A stretch of 64,000 bases of DNA, taken from positions 1 through 64,000 of the forward strand of contig JABSOZ010000005.1 of NCBI GenBank assembly GCA_013215295.1. Direction: 5' to 3'. The DNA comes from Colwellia sp. (GTDB lineage Bacteria; Pseudomonadota; Gammaproteobacteria; Enterobacterales; Alteromonadaceae). Positions 1 through 9,869 of this stretch are shown in pieces. The position numbers were made by a program, and so were the translations under genes. Position 1 is the first letter of the stretch, and the number at the start of each line of letters is the position of its first letter. A model generated the notes under the pieces. The model was not told the DNA's origin and ran no database searches. It saw nothing but the letters and a program-made list of their open reading frames with translations.

Positions 1-1345
1 GGATTCAATGGCAGCCGCTCCAGCGCCAGAAGTTGTTGATGAAGGTCCAGCTGAACTTACCGACCCTGACGATATTGATGCACTGATGGATTCAATGGCA
101 ACCGCTTCAACAGAACCAACACAAGCAGTTGTTGATGAAGGTCTAACTGAGTTAACTGACCCAGAAGATATTGATGCGCTTATGGATTCAATGGTTAAAG
201 AAAGTGCCATTGCTGAATTAGATGAAAAATCCGAAAGTTTTGAAATGTCGGACCCTGATGATATAGATGCGTTATTAGATTCAATGGCAGACCCTGATCA
301 GGTTTCAAAACCTATCACTGCTGATGACATTGTTGATCCTCTTGATGATGTAACCACTCCAGATGAAATTGTTACAACAGAAGAAGAAAATAAAGCGCTC
401 ATTGAGAATTTTACTAGCGATTATGTATCGCCGTTTTTATCGGTAGATTTTAGTGAACTACTTACTGAGGTTACAGAAGATGCTAACGAAAGTAGTGACG
501 AAGCTATAACCGAAAAAAATTCAGCTAAAGATAATAGCTTGTCAGATGATTTAGATATAGATGCACTATTAGCAGAAGCGGGTGGCAGTGAAAATTCAGA
601 TACAGATCTTTTAGATATTGGTGACGATATACTGGGTGATGGGCAAATAAACGAACTTGTGTCTGAAAACTCAACAGATTATACCAATGGTGACGTGTTA
701 GCGGATTTATTAACCGAGGAGAATACGTCTGAAACTGATTCTGTAGATGAAAATAGTGAAATGGATGTCATTGAAGAACTCGACAATGTCGATTTTGATG
801 ATTTACTTGCAAATATAGAAGAAGATACTAACGCTCTACTTTCAGATGAAGCTGATTTGTCAGTAAATTTTACTACAGATGATATAGATCTTGATGCGAT
901 TGACTTTGGAACGGAAGATTCAAATAGTGAAATTAACATTGAGTTTGACAATGAAGATGACTTTTCTTTAGGCTTAGACGATGCATTAGATATTGGTGAT
1001 GATATTGTTTCCGATAACAATTTAGATGTTGACTTTAATATAGAAGAAGATGATTTTGTTTCTGTCGACTCCTTATTGTCGGATACCTCAAGTTCAACTA
1101 AAAATGAGGAACCTTACAGAAATACTGATTTTGATTTAGGTCTCGATGAGTTTCCTGAATTTTCAGGTGATAACTTTGCCGAAGAAGATGACGATAATGG
1201 TATAGCAGCAAAACTAGATTTAGCGAAAGTTTATATCGAAATCGGCGATAGTGAAAACGCTGAAGTAATTCTACAAGACGTGGTAGAAAAGGGCGATGCA
1301 CAGCAACAGTTTGATGCTCAACAATTATTAGATAATATCAGTTAA
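1..1345 (+). CDS. fimV: FimV-like protein, C-terminal part (5' end outside window)
   Basis: The reading frame is already open at base 2, so the gene starts upstream of the window. FimV is an inner-membrane/periplasmic peptidoglycan-binding hub needed for polar assembly, type IV pilus function and twitching in related bacteria. What is visible is a very acidic, low-complexity stretch rich in Asp, Glu and Ser. It opens with four copies of a unit containing DPDDIDALMDSM (units start at 2, 89, 185 and 278). The protein ends in the typical FimV C-terminal TPR-like motif (AKLDLAKVYIEIGDSENAE). Downstream truA and accD match the fimV-truA-accD order of Pseudomonas and Alteromonadales. The acidic section aligns poorly in all FimV proteins, so the call rests on the C-terminal motif and synteny. 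Confidence 0.85.
   Translation, partial: DSMAAAPAPEVVDEGPAELTDPDDIDALMDSMATASTEPTQAVVDEGLTELTDPEDIDALMDSMVKESAIAELDEKSESFEMSDPDDIDALLDSMADPDQVSKPITADDIVDPLDDVTTPDEIVTTEEENKALIENFTSDYVSPFLSVDFSELLTEVTEDANESSDEAITEKNSAKDNSLSDDLDIDALLAEAGGSENSDTDLLDIGDDILGDGQINELVSENSTDYTNGDVLADLLTEENTSETDSVDENSEMDVIEELDNVDFDDLLANIEEDTNALLSDEADLSVNFTTDDIDLDAIDFGTEDSNSEINIEFDNEDDFSLGLDDALDIGDDIVSDNNLDVDFNIEEDDFVSVDSLLSDTSSSTKNEEPYRNTDFDLGLDEFPEFSGDNFAEEDDDNGIAAKLDLAKVYIEIGDSENAEVILQDVVEKGDAQQQFDAQQLLDNIS
2..370 (+). repeat. In-frame acidic repeats in FimV
   Basis: Four imperfect in-frame units begin at 2, 89, 185 and 278 (spacing 87, 96 and 93 bp). Each encodes a DSM-x(n)-DPDDIDALM-like block. The first two units are very similar at DNA level, which suggests copy-number variation by slippage or recombination. 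Confidence 0.75.
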
Positions 1346-1372
1346 TAAATAGTGAAGATTTATCATTTATTG

Positions 1373-1395
1373 AAGCCACTTTTGTGGCTTTTTTT
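1373..1395 (+). terminator. Rho-independent terminator after fimV
   Basis: Seven-base perfect stem AAGCCAC/GTGGCTT with a TTTT loop, followed by a T run. It lies 28 bases after the fimV stop and separates fimV from truA. Confidence 0.85.
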
Positions 1396-1413
1396 ATATA
1401 ATGAAAAACCTAA

Positions 1414-1450
1414 TTGGCATAAACCTTAAAATACTGGATAATGCGCGCAT
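1414..1450 (+). promoter_or_regulatory. Candidate sigma70 promoter of truA with GC-rich discriminator
   Basis: TTGGCA (1414-1419), a 17-bp spacer and GATAAT (1437-1442), directly followed by GCGCGCA. A GC-rich discriminator is typical of promoters inhibited by ppGpp. Prediction from sequence only. Confidence 0.5.
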
Positions 1451-1468
1451 TATAATTGGGAGTTATTG

Positions 1469-2251
1469 ATGCGTTACGCTTTAGGTATTGAATACGACGG
1501 AAGTCGATATCACGGTTGGCAACGACAAAAAAATGCAGTCAGTGTTCAGCAACATGTAGAAAAAGCCCTATCAAAAATTGCAGATGAAAAAATTGAAGTA
1601 ATTTGTGCGGGGAGAACTGACACCGGCGTGAGTGCGACTAATCAAGTTATTCATTTTGAGACAGATAAAATTCGTAAAGATGTTGCGTGGACGCTTGGCG
1701 TCAATACAAACTTGCCCAATGATATTGCTGTTTCTTGGGTTAAAGAAGTTAATGAAAGTTTTCATGCTCGCTTTAGTGCTACAGCACGTCGTTATCGCTA
1801 TATTATTAATAACAATCGGCTAAGATCAGCCATATTAAGTAAAGGCATCAGCTTTTGTCATTATCCTCTCGATGAAACTCTGATGCATCAGGCCGCTCAA
1901 TGTTTAATTGGAAAGCATGATTTTACTTCTTTTAGAACCGTACATTGTCAGTCTCATTCCCCGGTTAGAACGCTAATTCATTGCAGTGTTACTCGACAAG
2001 GTGACTTTGTTATTATTGACGTTAAAGGTAACGCTTTTTTACACCATATGGTGAGAAATATTGCGGGAAGTTTGATGAGAATAGGGCAAGAAATTGAAAC
2101 AGTAGAATGGATGACTGAAGTCCTAGAGGCTAAAAATCGATGTGTTGCTGGCATGATGGCACCATCAGCAGGATTATACTTTGTTGGCGTTGATTATCCG
2201 CAAGAGTTCAATATACCGAAACCTCCACTCGGACCACTATTTTTACTTTAA
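1469..2251 (+). CDS. truA: tRNA pseudouridine(38-40) synthase
   Basis: Converts U38-U40 of the tRNA anticodon stem-loop to pseudouridine. The 260-residue length is normal for the family. The catalytic motif [13 protein letters not shown] is present with the nucleophilic Asp at residue 51, and the N-terminal [20 protein letters not shown] is typical. ATG 1469 is preferred because GGGAG (1458-1462) stands six bases before it; an in-frame TTG at 1466 is the alternative. One base is unusual only in that the common AGRTDxGVHA motif reads VSA here. It sits between fimV and accD as in other gammaproteobacteria. Confidence 0.96.
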   Translation: MRYALGIEYDGSRYHGWQRQKNAVSVQQHVEKALSKIADEKIEVICAGRTDTGVSATNQVIHFETDKIRKDVAWTLGVNTNLPNDIAVSWVKEVNESFHARFSATARRYRYIINNNRLRSAILSKGISFCHYPLDETLMHQAAQCLIGKHDFTSFRTVHCQSHSPVRTLIHCSVTRQGDFVIIDVKGNAFLHHMVRNIAGSLMRIGQEIETVEWMTEVLEAKNRCVAGMMAPSAGLYFVGVDYPQEFNIPKPPLGPLFLL

Positions 2252-2458
2252 CGTATGTATTGGCTCAGTTATCAAAGATAAAGTAACAAAACAGACCAGT
2301 TTTTTGTATTCATTCGGGTATTAAATGTGGTCTAATCTACGGTTGTAGTTAAAATTAGTATAAAATTTAATAATTTGCTGGTATTTTTAAATTAACATCG
2401 GCAAGTTTCCCAAATGTACCTACGGGCATACTAGGTAAAAGAAGGCAAAAAATAAATT

Positions 2459-3319
2459 ATGAGCTGGATCGAAAAAATTCTCCCGAAAGCAAAATCAACA
2501 CAAAAACGCAATATCCCAGAAGGCGTTTGGAGTAAATGTACATCATGTAATGCTGTACTTTATAAAGCAGAACTCGATAGATTATTATCAGTTTGTCCCA
2601 AGTGTGATCACCATATGCGCATTTCAGCGCGTAAACGCATTGATTGTTTTTTAGATCAAAATAATCGTGCCGAATTAGGTGAAGAGTTTGAAGCACAAGA
2701 TATTTTGAAGTTCAAAGATTCAAAACGATATAAAGACCGTTTAAGTGCTGCACAAAAAAATACCGGTGAAAAAGACGCACTTATCGTTATGAAAGGTGAA
2801 TTGAATGGCATGCCTATTGTTGCTGCTGCTTTTGAATTCGCCTTTTTAGGTGGTTCAATGGCTTCTGTTGTTGGTGCTCGTTTTGTTAAAGGTGTTGAGT
2901 ACTGTCTTGAGCATAACGTACCGCTTGTTTGTTTTTCTGCCAGTGGCGGTGCACGCATGCAAGAAGCGTTATTCTCCTTAATGCAAATGGCAAAAACTAG
3001 TGCTGCATTAGCAAAAATGAGCGAAAAAGGTTTACCTTACATTTCTGTTTTAACTGACCCTACAATGGGCGGTGTGTCTGCTAGTTTAGCAATGCTTGGT
3101 GATATAAATATTGCTGAACCTAAAGCCTTAATTGGTTTCGCTGGCCCACGTGTTATTGAACAAACCGTACGTGAAAAATTACCTGAAGGTTTCCAGCGCA
3201 GTGAATTTTTAAAAGAGAAGGGCGCTATTGATATTATCGTTGACCGACGGGAAATGCGTAATACTTTATCTCGACTGTTAGCTAAGTTTATGGGGCATCC
3301 AAGCCTTAACGCTTCATAA
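2459..3319 (+). CDS. accD: Acetyl-CoA carboxylase, carboxyltransferase subunit beta
   Basis: Forms the alpha2beta2 carboxyltransferase with AccA, moving carboxyl from biotin-BCCP to acetyl-CoA to give malonyl-CoA for fatty-acid synthesis in the cytoplasm. The four zinc-binding cysteines are visible at residues 27, 30, 46 and 49. The crotonase-like core follows ([20 protein letters not shown], then [20 protein letters not shown]). The 286-residue length is standard. folC starts seven bases after the stop, so the two are likely co-transcribed. The ribosome site is a weak AAGAAGG-like stretch. A 207-bp leader precedes the gene, with no clear structure. Confidence 0.97.
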   Translation: MSWIEKILPKAKSTQKRNIPEGVWSKCTSCNAVLYKAELDRLLSVCPKCDHHMRISARKRIDCFLDQNNRAELGEEFEAQDILKFKDSKRYKDRLSAAQKNTGEKDALIVMKGELNGMPIVAAAFEFAFLGGSMASVVGARFVKGVEYCLEHNVPLVCFSASGGARMQEALFSLMQMAKTSAALAKMSEKGLPYISVLTDPTMGGVSASLAMLGDINIAEPKALIGFAGPRVIEQTVREKLPEGFQRSEFLKEKGAIDIIVDRREMRNTLSRLLAKFMGHPSLNAS

Positions 3320-3326
3320 CAACACT

Positions 3327-4628
3327 ATGCCAACAAACAACAAAAGCCATTCTGCTAGAAAGTCTCTAGCTCAATGGCTTTCCTATTTAGAAACAATCCA
3401 TTTAACCGAAATTGATCTTGGTCTTACGCGTATTTCGCAAGTGGCTAAGCGATTAAACATTGATTTCAGTTTTGCTCAAGTTATCACGGTTGCTGGCACT
3501 AATGGTAAAGGCACCACCTGTGCTTTTATTGAAAACGCTTTACTCGCTAGTGATCAAACCGTTGCTGTTTATTCTTCGCCTCATATTGAACATTTTAATG
3601 AACGTTTGCGTATCAATAATATTGATGTTGATGATCAGTCATTAATCGATGCATTTGAGCAAATAGAACAGCAGCGTGATGATATTTCGCTGACTTATTA
3701 TGAATACACTACATTAGCGGCATTTCTGGTATTAATGGCGATAAAGCCTGCGGTAATTATTTTAGAAGTAGGTTTAGGTGGGCGTCTAGATGCTACCAAT
3801 TTAATTGATGCTGATATTGCAGTGATCACCACTATCGATTTAGATCATCAAGCCTACTTAGGCAATAACCGTGAAAGCATAGGCTTTGAAAAAGCGGGAA
3901 TAATGCGGGCCAATCGAAAAGTAGTTATTGGCGACACTCAATGTCCTCAGTCTGTTTTAGATCACGCAATAGATCTTAATGCTGTTGTGAGTCTGCGTGA
4001 GCATGAGTTCTCTGTTCAACAGCAAGATTTAGTGACTAATGAGCCTTGTCAGTCTTTATGGGGTTGGAGGTTCGGCGATCTACACGTTAATGATTTAAAT
4101 AAACCTTTTATACCTCAAGACAATGTAGCGACAGCTTTAACGGTTTTAGCTTTATTAGACAATTTTTCGTTAGTTTTTAATACACAAAGCATAAATGCTT
4201 TGATAGAAAAAACAAAAGTTGCTGGGCGCACTGAACTTATTACCATGAAAAGTTTAAACAGTCCTGTTTTGTTAGATGTTGGCCATAACCCACAAGCTGC
4301 CCGTTATTTAGTTGAATATCTGAAATCACAAAAGTACAACAAGCTTTATGCTGTTTCAGGTATGCTTAAAGATAAAGATATTGTTAACACCTTCAAACCA
4401 TTATTAGCACTTATTGAACATTGGTATTTAGGTGATTTATCGATGCCCCGAGGAGCTAGCGCAGAGGAGTTAGCCGAGAAATTGTCATTAAATGAAGATT
4501 CAGTTAATTGTTTTGACAATATCACTCAGGCATTTAGAATGGCTAACAAAAATTCAACAGCAACAGATTTGATTTTAGTTTTTGGATCATTTCATACCGT
4601 TGCTGAAGTCAGACGTTTATTGCTGTAG
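3327..4628 (+). CDS. folC: Bifunctional dihydrofolate synthase / folylpolyglutamate synthase
   Basis: Mur-ligase family enzyme that adds L-glutamate to dihydropteroate and then to tetrahydrofolates, using ATP. The P-loop GTNGKGTT lies at residues 57-64, followed by YSSPHIEHFNERLRIN and the LEVGLGGRLDATN motif of the central domain. The C-terminal glutamate-ligase domain carries LLDVGHNPQAA. The 433-residue length is normal. It lies between accD and a DedD-like gene, the same order as in E. coli and Pseudomonas, and overlaps neither neighbour. Confidence 0.96.
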   Translation: MPTNNKSHSARKSLAQWLSYLETIHLTEIDLGLTRISQVAKRLNIDFSFAQVITVAGTNGKGTTCAFIENALLASDQTVAVYSSPHIEHFNERLRINNIDVDDQSLIDAFEQIEQQRDDISLTYYEYTTLAAFLVLMAIKPAVIILEVGLGGRLDATNLIDADIAVITTIDLDHQAYLGNNRESIGFEKAGIMRANRKVVIGDTQCPQSVLDHAIDLNAVVSLREHEFSVQQQDLVTNEPCQSLWGWRFGDLHVNDLNKPFIPQDNVATALTVLALLDNFSLVFNTQSINALIEKTKVAGRTELITMKSLNSPVLLDVGHNPQAARYLVEYLKSQKYNKLYAVSGMLKDKDIVNTFKPLLALIEHWYLGDLSMPRGASAEELAEKLSLNEDSVNCFDNITQAFRMANKNSTATDLILVFGSFHTVAEVRRLLL

Positions 4629-4658
4629 TTTTTATTTATTTCAGCTTGGGAGTTTCAT

Positions 4659-5279
4659 TTGTCTACACCTTTTCAAAACCGTTTAGTTGGCACTATTATT
4701 GTCGCTGCGGTTGCTATTATTGTTTTACCAGACTTGCTCGACGGAAATAAAAAGACTTTCCAAGATGAGTTTGAGCAAATTCCACCTCCACCTAAAGTCG
4801 AATTTGTTAAAGCAGCAAAAAACTTTCCTCAAGATAAAATCGTTAAAGTGGCAGAAGAGAGTTTGAGTGATGAACTCGCACTCGATGTTGAACTCTCTGA
4901 TAAAGAGAAGCAGAAAAAACTTATCCCTCAAGCAGAAGGGAAACGTGCAATTGATTTAAAGGCTAAAATAGAAGAACAAAAGAAGTCTGTAGTGAAAGTC
5001 TCTGAAAATATCATGCCTGAAAAGTCAGTATTGAAACAAGCATGGGTTGTACAACTGGGCAGCTTTCGTCATAAAAAAAATGTAGCAAAGTTATTACTTA
5101 AGCTTAAAGATAACGGTTATGACGCTTTTACAAAACCTATAAAAACAAAAAATGGTACATTAATTAAAGTGTTTATAGGTCCTGAATTAATCCAAAACTC
5201 ACTTAAGAAAAAAATCCCCGCGTTGAAAAAATTAACGGGTGTGGAAGGTAAAATTGCTCGATTTTATCCAACAAAGTGA
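4659..5279 (+). CDS. dedD: DedD-like SPOR-domain cell-division protein
   Basis: Bitopic inner-membrane protein. One membrane segment near the N-terminus (LVGTIIVAAVAIIVLPDLL) is followed by a charged linker and a C-terminal SPOR domain (about residues 125-205, starting AWVVQLGSF). SPOR domains bind denuded septal peptidoglycan, and DedD supports septation in E. coli. The start is a TTG at 4659: GGGAG (4648-4652) is six bases upstream and no ATG fits, so this is a genuine rare start codon. Position between folC and cvpA supports the call. The linker is not conserved, so the symbol rests on topology and context. Confidence 0.85.
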   Translation: MSTPFQNRLVGTIIVAAVAIIVLPDLLDGNKKTFQDEFEQIPPPPKVEFVKAAKNFPQDKIVKVAEESLSDELALDVELSDKEKQKKLIPQAEGKRAIDLKAKIEEQKKSVVKVSENIMPEKSVLKQAWVVQLGSFRHKKNVAKLLLKLKDNGYDAFTKPIKTKNGTLIKVFIGPELIQNSLKKKIPALKKLTGVEGKIARFYPTK

Positions 5280-5297
5280 TGAGTTAAAAATAAAACA

Positions 5298-5336
5298 TTG
5301 GCAAAATATGGTTCATCTCTGTTAGAATGCGCGCCT
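5298..5336 (+). promoter_or_regulatory. Candidate promoter of cvpA-purF with GC-rich discriminator
   Basis: TTGGCA (5298-5303) and TAGAAT (5323-5328), 19 bp apart, followed by GCGCGCC. The spacer is long, so the -35 assignment is uncertain; the -10 plus discriminator looks like a growth-rate or ppGpp controlled promoter. Confidence 0.4.
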
Positions 5337-5373
5337 TATTCTGCTGGTAAGCAATCATTGGTAACATGTAATT

Positions 5374-5856
5374 ATGGTTTGGATAGACTATGCCATTTTG
5401 GCAGTTGTAGGCATCTCAACATTAATTAGCTTGGTTCGTGGCTTTGTTAAAGAAGCTGTTTCGCTAGTTATCTGGATCAGTGCCTTTTTTATTGCCAGTC
5501 AATTTTATGTCAATCTCTCAAGTTTACTTACAAGCATTTCTGATCAAACCCTGCGTAATGCTGCTGCTATAGCAATTCTATTTATTACTACCTTAGTTCT
5601 GGGTGCATTACTCAATTATCTTATTGGTCAATTAGTCAGTAAAACAGGGTTGTCTGGTACCGATAGAGTATTAGGTCTTGTTTTTGGTGCATTACGTGGC
5701 GTGCTAATTTCTAGCGCTGTACTATTCTTTATGGATGCCTTTACACCCGCATCATCAACCGCGTGGTGGACGAGTTCTCAATTGATCCCCGAATTTACAC
5801 TGATTGTAGAATGGTTTTTTGAATACCTGAAAAATTCATCAAGCTTTTTGAAATAA
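5374..5856 (+). CDS. cvpA: CvpA family membrane protein
   Basis: Small inner-membrane protein of 160 residues with about four hydrophobic helices ([20 protein letters not shown] at the N-terminus, then two central segments and one near residues 105-125). In E. coli CvpA is needed for colicin V production and bile/envelope stress tolerance; its biochemical function is unsettled. It precedes purF, which is the universal arrangement in gammaproteobacteria, and the short gap suggests a shared transcript. Confidence 0.93.
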   Translation: MVWIDYAILAVVGISTLISLVRGFVKEAVSLVIWISAFFIASQFYVNLSSLLTSISDQTLRNAAAIAILFITTLVLGALLNYLIGQLVSKTGLSGTDRVLGLVFGALRGVLISSAVLFFMDAFTPASSTAWWTSSQLIPEFTLIVEWFFEYLKNSSSFLK

Positions 5857-5967
5857 TTTTTACCAGTGCCATGTAATGGGGCTGATGTTCATTAATATAA
5901 TTTATATTTACTCAGCATTTTATTACATTGAAATGCTTTTAAACTTAGTTCTGTGGAGAATAAACTC

Positions 5968-7485
5968 ATGTGTGGTATTGTTGGCATTGTTGGTAAAACA
6001 TCGGTTGGTCAGGCATTATATGACGGATTAACTGTACTTCAACATCGTGGTCAAGACGCTGCGGGTATTGTGACTATTCACAACAATACTTTTAGAATGC
6101 GCAAAGGTAATGGTTTAGTAAAAGACGTATTTCACACGCGTCATATGCAACGATTACAAGGTGATATGGGTATTGGACATATTAGATATCCAACCGCCGG
6201 CACTTCAAGTTCTTCAGAAGCTCAACCTTTTTATGCAAACGCTCCTTTTGGTATTTCTCTCGCACACAATGGTAATTTAACCAATGCGATTGAATTAAAA
6301 GAGTGGTTGTACACTGTTGCACGTCGTCATGTGAACACAACGTCTGATTCAGAGTTATTACTTAATATTTTTGGTCATGAATTACAATTGACTGAGAATT
6401 TAAAATTAACACCTGATGATATTTTTACAGCAATTAGTAATGTACATAAGCGAATTCGTGGCGCATACGCAACCGTTGCTTTAATTATTGGTCATGGCAT
6501 GGTGGCGTTTCGAGACCCTAATGGTATTCGTCCATTAGTCTTCGGTAAGCGAGTAACTGCTACAGGTATCGAATATATGGTTGCTTCTGAGTCTGTAGCA
6601 CTTGATGCCAACGAATTTGAATTTGTACGTGATGTTGCGCCAGGTGAAGCCATTTATTTTTCTGATGATGGACAGATTCACAGTCAACAATGTGCAGAAA
6701 ATCCAACATACAACCCATGTATTTTCGAATACGTTTATTTTGCTCGTCCTGATTCAGCCATTGATAAAATCTCAGTATACGGTTCTCGTGTTGAAATGGG
6801 TAAAAAGTTGGGAGATAGAATAGCGAAAGAATGGGAAGATATTGATATTGATGTTGTTATTCCAATTCCTGAAACATCATGTGATACAGCACTAGAAATT
6901 GCTCGACACCTTGATCTTCCATACCGTCAAGGTTTTGTAAAAAATCGTTATATTGGTCGTACGTTCATTATGCCTGGTCAAGAGCAGCGTAAGAAATCAG
7001 TGCGTCGTAAGCTTAATGCCATCACGACAGAGTTTGCCGGGAAAAATGTTTTACTGGTTGATGATTCTATTGTACGTGGTACCACTTCTGGACAAATAAT
7101 AGCAATGGCTCGTTCCGCTGGCGCGAAGAATGTTTATTTTGCTTCAGCCGCTCCTGAAATTCGTTTTCCTAATGTTTACGGTATCGATATGCCAAGTGCT
7201 AACGAATTGATTGCTCATGGACGTGAATTAGACGATATATGTCAGTTAATTGGTGCGGATAAACTTATTTTTCAAACATTAGATGATTTAGTAAGTGCTG
7301 TGGGTAACGTAAACCCTGAGATTAAGCAATTTGAAACATCAGTGTTCGATGGTCAGTATATTACTAAAGACATAAACCAGAGCTATTTAGAGCGTTTAGA
7401 TGCTTTGAGAAAAAATGAAAATAAAGATGACTCAGATAAAAATGCTGATTCAATCATTGATATGCACAACGAAGGTGCTGAATAA
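5968..7485 (+). CDS. purF: Amidophosphoribosyltransferase
   Basis: First committed enzyme of purine synthesis: PRPP plus glutamine gives 5-phosphoribosylamine. The start is set at ATG 5968, with GGAG at 5955-5958, because the second residue must be the N-terminal nucleophile Cys (MCGIVGIVG). An earlier in-frame GTG at 5953 would bury it. The glutaminase domain is followed by the PRPP-binding loop [14 protein letters not shown] around residues 361-374. Length 505 is typical. A bidirectional terminator follows. Confidence 0.97.
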   Translation: MCGIVGIVGKTSVGQALYDGLTVLQHRGQDAAGIVTIHNNTFRMRKGNGLVKDVFHTRHMQRLQGDMGIGHIRYPTAGTSSSSEAQPFYANAPFGISLAHNGNLTNAIELKEWLYTVARRHVNTTSDSELLLNIFGHELQLTENLKLTPDDIFTAISNVHKRIRGAYATVALIIGHGMVAFRDPNGIRPLVFGKRVTATGIEYMVASESVALDANEFEFVRDVAPGEAIYFSDDGQIHSQQCAENPTYNPCIFEYVYFARPDSAIDKISVYGSRVEMGKKLGDRIAKEWEDIDIDVVIPIPETSCDTALEIARHLDLPYRQGFVKNRYIGRTFIMPGQEQRKKSVRRKLNAITTEFAGKNVLLVDDSIVRGTTSGQIIAMARSAGAKNVYFASAAPEIRFPNVYGIDMPSANELIAHGRELDDICQLIGADKLIFQTLDDLVSAVGNVNPEIKQFETSVFDGQYITKDINQSYLERLDALRKNENKDDSDKNADSIIDMHNEGAE

Positions 7486-7540
7486 CTCATAAGTACTGAT
7501 ATTGAGTTAATCGCATTTAAGCCGTTAAGCATTTAAAATA

Positions 7541-7577
7541 AAAGCCCATTTAGTTAATCGCTAAAGGGGCTTTTTTT
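7541..7577 (+). terminator. Terminator after purF (probably bidirectional)
   Basis: Stem AAGCCC-ATTTAG pairs with CTAAAG-GGGCTT (one A-G mismatch), followed by seven Ts. Read on the minus strand, the same stem is followed by TTTTATTTT, so it may also serve the convergent Yip1-like gene. Confidence 0.8.
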
Positions 7578-7611
7578 ATGATGTAATGTTAAATGGTATC
7601 TTTATCAAATG

Positions 7612-8211
7612 TTAAGATACATATTCTGAGCCAAAGCCCATACCTATCATAATGGCACTAAATGCCATTAAAGCAACAAGCAGTACTAATCCACACGTAA
7701 CCACTGAACTTGAATATATAAATCCTTTTTCTTCTGGAATATTCATCATGATAGGAACACCAGAATAAAGTAGATAAACAGAATAACAAAGCGCGGCTAA
7801 TCCGGCTAAAGCAACAAACCATAAAACAGGAAAAAGTGCTGTTATACCCACCATTAATAACGGTGTTGCAGTATAAGCTGCTAATTCTAAAGATTGTGTG
7901 AAGTCAGGTGTAGAGTCGAACGTTTTTGCCATCCACTGTATTAAGAAAGCTAAACCAATTACACCGAAAACCAAGCTTAGATACATTGCTATAGACATTG
8001 CCATTGCGCTTGATTCAGTTAACTTTATGGGATCACCTACGCCAATTGTCCAGCCAATATGAGCTGCAGCATAATAACTGCAAATGGCAGGTATCAAAGC
8101 TATAGTGATAATATGAACCAAGCTGTATATTAGGCTTTCGTGACGTTTTTCAATAGTGTGCCATTCTTTCTTAGGGTCTGTGTACAATCCCCAAATATGA
8201 TTTAATATCAT
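7612..8211 (-). CDS. Yip1-domain integral membrane protein
   Basis: Predicted inner-membrane protein of about 199 residues with five hydrophobic stretches and the N-terminal signature of bacterial Yip1 (PF04893) proteins, MILNHIWGLYTDPKKEWHTI. Function unknown; bacterial members are uncharacterised relatives of a eukaryotic Rab-interacting family. The start at 8211 is chosen because AGAGGA lies about eight bases before it and homologues typically begin at this MILNH; the ORF could also begin at 8229. It is convergent with purF and appears monocistronic. Confidence 0.75.
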   Translation of the reverse strand: MILNHIWGLYTDPKKEWHTIEKRHESLIYSLVHIITIALIPAICSYYAAAHIGWTIGVGDPIKLTESSAMAMSIAMYLSLVFGVIGLAFLIQWMAKTFDSTPDFTQSLELAAYTATPLLMVGITALFPVLWFVALAGLAALCYSVYLLYSGVPIMMNIPEEKGFIYSSSVVTCGLVLLVALMAFSAIMIGMGFGSEYVS

Positions 8212-8281
8212 AAAAACATCCTCTTGCATTCCCCAAAATTACATTTATTTATTTATTTAATTTTTGTTAATAAATGTCCGT

Positions 8282-8310
8282 AGCTATCAATAATTTTATT
8301 ATTGATAGCT
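8282..8310. repeat. Perfect 13-bp inverted repeat, TTT loop
   Basis: AGCTATCAATAAT (8282-8294) and its exact complement (8298-8310). It lies between the minus-strand genes at 8483-8764 and 7612-8211. No T run follows on either strand, so a factor-independent terminator is not certain; an mRNA-stabilising hairpin or a binding site is possible. Confidence 0.7.
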
Positions 8311-8482
8311 TATTTATGTAAGATGGTGAAGCTTTCGTCAAGAGGCGAAGAGAAATTAAGCTGAATTAAGCGGAAATAATTTGTTTTTATATCGAAAATA
8401 ACTAATATCTATATGATGATATATTATTTGGTTATTTAAAAAGGAAGTACCCAAACGTAATAAACTGGACGGTGCTCAAAAA

Positions 8483-8764
8483 TCAAGCGATTTTTATTCT
8501 AACAATATTCATGACTTCCATTTCAAAGCCGGCAATCGTTTCAACGCTAGTGTAATAAGTCATATTTACTTGCTGTTTGGTGAGGGATTTATAAGCTTTT
8601 TTTCGTTTATACTTAAATGGAGTATCACAACCTTTAATCATCACTGTATTAATGAACCATTCATCTTGCTCTCGTTGTACATGCGAAATAACAGTAACAT
8701 TTTCACTATGGACAAGTTTCTCATGTGTTTTCAGTAGATCTTTTACTGTTTTCTTTTTCATCAT
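8483..8764 (-). CDS. Small conserved-looking hypothetical protein
   Basis: A 93-residue, Lys-rich, soluble protein (start MMKKKTVKDLLKTHEKL) with no signal peptide or membrane helix. I do not recognise a domain. It has the composition of a folded alpha/beta protein, with alternating hydrophobic strands in its second half (FEMEVMNIVRIKIA at the end). An untranslated stretch with the 13-bp hairpin separates it from the Yip1-like gene, so an operon is not clear. Called because codon use and composition resemble its neighbours and no larger competing ORF exists. Confidence 0.55.
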   Translation of the reverse strand: MMKKKTVKDLLKTHEKLVHSENVTVISHVQREQDEWFINTVMIKGCDTPFKYKRKKAYKSLTKQQVNMTYYTSVETIAGFEMEVMNIVRIKIA

Positions 8765-9137
8765 TATTCCCTACATTAACTCTGACATATATTTAACGAT
8801 CTTTTACACATTTCAATAAATGAATAAGCAACAGTGTCGTTTACGTTAAACATGTAATTTTTTTGGGGAGAATTATTCTAAACCATATTATGTGTATTCG
8901 CAAAAATACCAACATCCGCTATGTAGCTTTAATCATTACAGACGATTGAAAATTTGCCAAATAATAATAGGTTTCAGTTGATTAGATAGGAGGATTTTGT
9001 TGTTAATTAAAATGTTTACAAGGCATTGCTATAAAATTCTGATCTTCACAAAAACAGCTTGATTAAGCACTGAAAATTTAAGGCTGATGACCTTCTTACT
9101 GCATCGGCTTTCCAATTATACGATGAAACCTTGGTAT
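8765..9137. other. Non-coding gap, nothing recognised
   Basis: AT-rich spacer of 373 bases between the regulator gene at 9138-9854 and the small hypothetical gene, both on the minus strand. No ORF of note, no clear terminator and no repeat were seen. Confidence 0.5.
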
Positions 9138-9854
9138 TTATGTAAAAGGTATTACGTGCGCCAATTTATTTTTAATCGTAGCATAACGTGTTCTTCCCAA
9201 TGGAATTATGTCTCCCGTAGATAATTCAAGGGAGTAACTGCTTCCTCCATGCTTTAATAGCTTTTTGATCTGATTTAAAGGTACGGCGTAAGATTTGTGG
9301 ACGCGTTCAAATTTAACGGGCAGTATTGTTAATAGCCGCTCCAAATTTTTGTCATGTAACTCAGTATCACCATTCACTAAATGGAGTTCACTGTAATGGC
9401 CTGACGCTTGAATATAAGCAACTTGGTTTATATCAATCATTTCAATACAACCAAATTTTTTGATAGATAGAAATTTCAGTTGTTGAGAATGAGCTGTATT
9501 TCCCAGCGCTAACTTATTAATTGCCTGCGCTAATCTTTCTTGTTTAAAAGGTTTTCCTACAAAATCTAGCACTCCATATTCAAATGCTTCGATCGCTCTG
9601 TCTGTATTTGCAGAAATGATAACAGTATTAAAACTAGCTGCGAGCTTATTTTTAAGTACATCAAACCCGTCACGGCTATTTAGATTTAGGTCTAATAATA
9701 ATAAATCGATATTGTTGGCATTAATAAAGTCTTCAGCATCTTCAATTACCATGAAATGTTTAAGCAGTGTTATACGATCGCCAAGAATGTTTTTACAAAA
9801 CATTTGAATGCGCCTAGCGACCATTATTTCGTCTTCAACAACTACTATTTTCAC
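9138..9854 (-). CDS. LytTR-family response regulator
   Basis: Receiver domain (residues 1-120) with acidic pocket VVEDE, phospho-acceptor Asp55 (LLLLDLNLN) and conserved Lys101 (VGKPFK). A LytTR DNA-binding domain follows (about 135-235; YIQASGHYSELHLVNGDTEL and FERVHKSYAVPL). The 238-residue length is normal. The kinase gene at 9870 lies 15 bases upstream in the same direction, so they form a two-component operon. LytTR proteins bind imperfect direct repeats near target promoters; the divergent hydrolase gene at 11751 is the obvious candidate target, but I could not find a convincing LytTR site there. Confidence 0.93.
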   Translation of the reverse strand: MKIVVVEDEIMVARRIQMFCKNILGDRITLLKHFMVIEDAEDFINANNIDLLLLDLNLNSRDGFDVLKNKLAASFNTVIISANTDRAIEAFEYGVLDFVGKPFKQERLAQAINKLALGNTAHSQQLKFLSIKKFGCIEMIDINQVAYIQASGHYSELHLVNGDTELHDKNLERLLTILPVKFERVHKSYAVPLNQIKKLLKHGGSSYSLELSTGDIIPLGRTRYATIKNKLAHVIPFT

Positions 9855-9869
9855 TTTTTTATATCCGAG

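Noticed and set aside
5953-5967. Longer purF start at GTG 5953
   Set aside because: Would place residues before the catalytic N-terminal Cys; GGAG is correctly spaced for ATG 5968.
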